DNA from: an uncultured Actinomycetes bacterium
Lineage (GTDB): Bacteria > Actinomycetota > Acidimicrobiia > Acidimicrobiales > RAAP-2
Reading direction: 5' to 3'
DNA length: 6,180 bases
NCBI GenBank assembly: GCA_903854175.1
Contig: CAINVQ010000129.1
Coordinates: 1-6,180 of the forward strand
In this document: in pieces, positions 5,328 to 6,180 of the stretch
How the letters are laid out: every line of letters starts with the position of its first letter
Numbering within the stretch: position 1 is the first letter of the stretch
The notes under the pieces: generated by a model
Databases searched by the model: none
Told to the model about the DNA's origin: nothing
What the model saw: the letters and a program-made list of their open reading frames with translations, nothing else
Program-made: the position numbers and the translations under genes

Positions 5328-5351
5328 AATGTTCGCAGTATGCGAACCATT
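5328..5351 (+). terminator. Inverted repeat after the flavin reductase gene: terminator or operator
   Basis: GTTCGCA (5331-5337) pairs with TGCGAAC (5341-5347) around a GTA loop. AAT (5328-5330) extends the stem against ATT (5349-5351) with C5348 bulged, for ten pairs in all. It lies in the 69-bp gap between the flavin reductase gene and the next gene, with no T tract. It could end the upstream transcript or be a protein-binding dyad in front of the membrane protein gene. Confidence 0.45.
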
Positions 5352-5380
5352 GTGCTCACTATCAAAGGTGAATGTAACTG

Positions 5381-5812
5381 ATGGCATTGTTCATCAAAAT
5401 CGTTCTGGTTCTTCTTCTCATACTTACTGTCGCAGTCTTCTTGCTGCGAATGAGAAAGCTAAGCAGGGACAAGTTTCGCAATGAACTAAACGCACTTGAC
5501 CCGAGTCTTATCGTTCCTCCACCATCTCCGTACCAAGTAGCACCAGGTTTTCGCGTTGTGCCAGAAGATATAAAAGAAGTACAACACCGTGTTCCCGAAA
5601 AACCAAAACTCGACACTTCTGCTGAGGGTTTTGTTTTTAATGATAATCAGCCCGCGCCGTTAAGCGAAGACGAGATTTTGTCTCACCGCGAACAACACGT
5701 ACGCAATTTGGCACAGTCTGTTGAAAAGTCGCCACTCAGCTTTACGACTGTTGGGTCAGTCGTGATTGCTGCAATGGTAATTGTTATTTTTGCTGTTTAC
5801 TATTTTCACTAA
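5381..5812 (+). CDS. Two-transmembrane protein of unknown function
   Basis: I do not recognise this 143-residue protein. It has one hydrophobic segment at each end: residues 3-22 (mostly Leu, Ile and Val) and about 122-142 (FTTVGSVVIAAMVIVIFAVY). Between them is a hydrophilic region of about 95 residues. The first segment is followed by the basic stretch RMRKLSRDK, so by the positive-inside rule the middle region is probably cytoplasmic and both ends face out. The middle has a proline-rich part (VPPPSPY at 45-51), then an acidic and charged part (SEDEILSHREQHVRNL, 95-110) that may be a short helix. An in-frame TAA at 5375-5377 fixes the ATG at 5381 as the first start. AAAGGTG (5364-5370) is a possible ribosome site, though distant. 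Its stop overlaps the convergent peptidase gene by 4 bp. It could be a membrane-anchored scaffold, but this is speculation. Confidence 0.7.
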   Translation: MALFIKIVLVLLLILTVAVFLLRMRKLSRDKFRNELNALDPSLIVPPPSPYQVAPGFRVVPEDIKEVQHRVPEKPKLDTSAEGFVFNDNQPAPLSEDEILSHREQHVRNLAQSVEKSPLSFTTVGSVVIAAMVIVIFAVYYFH

Positions 5813-6180
5813 ATAGTCGTCGTTGCATTTAGTTCTGAAAGTACAAACGCACTCTCATGACAGTTATCTCGCCAAGAGTCGTAACGTCCAGACGGGCCAC
5901 CATGCCCGGCTCCCATTTCAGTTTTTAGATACACCACATTTTCTGAGTTCACATCACGCAACTTAAGTACGTATTTAGCAGGCTCCCAGAAGCCAACTCG
6001 AGAGTCGTTCAGACCTCCAGTGACGTACATGTGCGGATAGATCCTCGGGCTTCCATCGGGGTTTGTTGCACTTACGTTGTCATACGGTGAATATGACTTC
6101 ATGACCTTGTACGCCACCTCGTCAGCAATTGGGTTGCCCCATTCTTCCCATTCCCCGGCCGTTAATGGGAGCGTTTCGTC
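5809..6180 (-). CDS. Oligopeptidase B-type S9A serine peptidase, C-terminal part (partial)
   Basis: The minus-strand frame stays open to the window edge and ends at TAG (complement of 5809-5811), giving the last 123 residues of a protein normally near 700. It matches the end of the S9A prolyl-oligopeptidase family, closest to protease II (oligopeptidase B), which cleaves short peptides after Lys or Arg in the cytoplasm. Fragment residues 3-17 (TLPLTAGEWEEWGNP) and SYSPYDNV (29-36) are typical. The catalytic Asp is D59 in GLNDSRVGFWEPAKY, and the catalytic His is H93 in GAGHGGPSGRY. The nucleophile Ser and the propeller domain lie outside the window. A GTG at 6115-6117 is not a real start because homology continues upstream of it. 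A loop NPDGSPRI (40-47) looks inserted relative to typical members. The tail NATTTI overlaps the neighbouring stop. Confidence 0.9.
   Translation of the reverse strand, partial: DETLPLTAGEWEEWGNPIADEVAYKVMKSYSPYDNVSATNPDGSPRIYPHMYVTGGLNDSRVGFWEPAKYVLKLRDVNSENVVYLKTEMGAGHGGPSGRYDSWRDNCHESAFVLSELNATTTI

Noticed and set aside
5331..5347. LexA (SOS) box
   Set aside because: The actinobacterial box reads CGAAC then GTTCG. Here the half-sites are in the opposite order, GTTCG then CGAAC.
6115..6117. GTG as the start of a small 102-residue gene
   Set aside because: Oligopeptidase B homology continues through it to the window edge without a stop, so it is an internal Val codon.

Overview
This window most likely comes from a free-living actinobacterium with a compact genome. 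Acidimicrobiia-type aquatic lineages are my best guess, but this is inference. Three things point that way: moderate base composition with no strong GC skew to the eye, very short or absent intergenic gaps, and gene families typical of Actinobacteriota. The families are a short MutY whose C-terminal tail replaces the NUDIX-like domain, a DUF6941-type protein, and a MaoC protein with a TMN-x-x-PLH active-site loop. Four of the five starts preceded by non-coding DNA carry a TANNNT box 6-7 nt before the ATG, the pattern expected for leaderless transcripts, which are common in Actinobacteria.

Layout, left to right. Bases 1-102 are the 3' end of an unrecognised + strand gene, followed by a small hairpin terminator. 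A HoxN/NixA-family nickel/cobalt permease (153-1349, +) comes next. It abuts, with no gap, a convergent acyl-CoA dehydrogenase with a helical N-terminal extension (1350-2936, -). A 52-bp divergent promoter region then drives a + strand pair: a DUF6941-like protein (2989-3426) and a single-hotdog MaoC dehydratase (3431-3943). A UUCG-loop hairpin follows the maoC stop. The mutY gene (about 3924-4799) overlaps the maoC end, and a flavin reductase-like gene (4817-5311) follows, ending in another hairpin. A two-membrane-segment protein of unknown function (5381-5812) then overlaps by 4 bp the tail of a convergent oligopeptidase B-type serine peptidase (5809-6180, -, 5' end outside the window).

The acyl-CoA dehydrogenase and the MaoC dehydratase share a divergent control region and could act consecutively on one acyl-CoA (dehydrogenation, then hydration), possibly on a branched or dicarboxylic substrate. 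MutY is an independent DNA-repair gene. The flavin reductase, permease and peptidase show no evident functional link to each other. There is no stretch over 300 bases without a gene.

I see no CRISPR array, mobile element, tRNA, rRNA or obvious novel defence or secretion system. The most interesting signals are the recurring leaderless-promoter pattern, the hairpins at the maoC-mutY junction, the atypical MutY residues, and the uncharacterised membrane protein.
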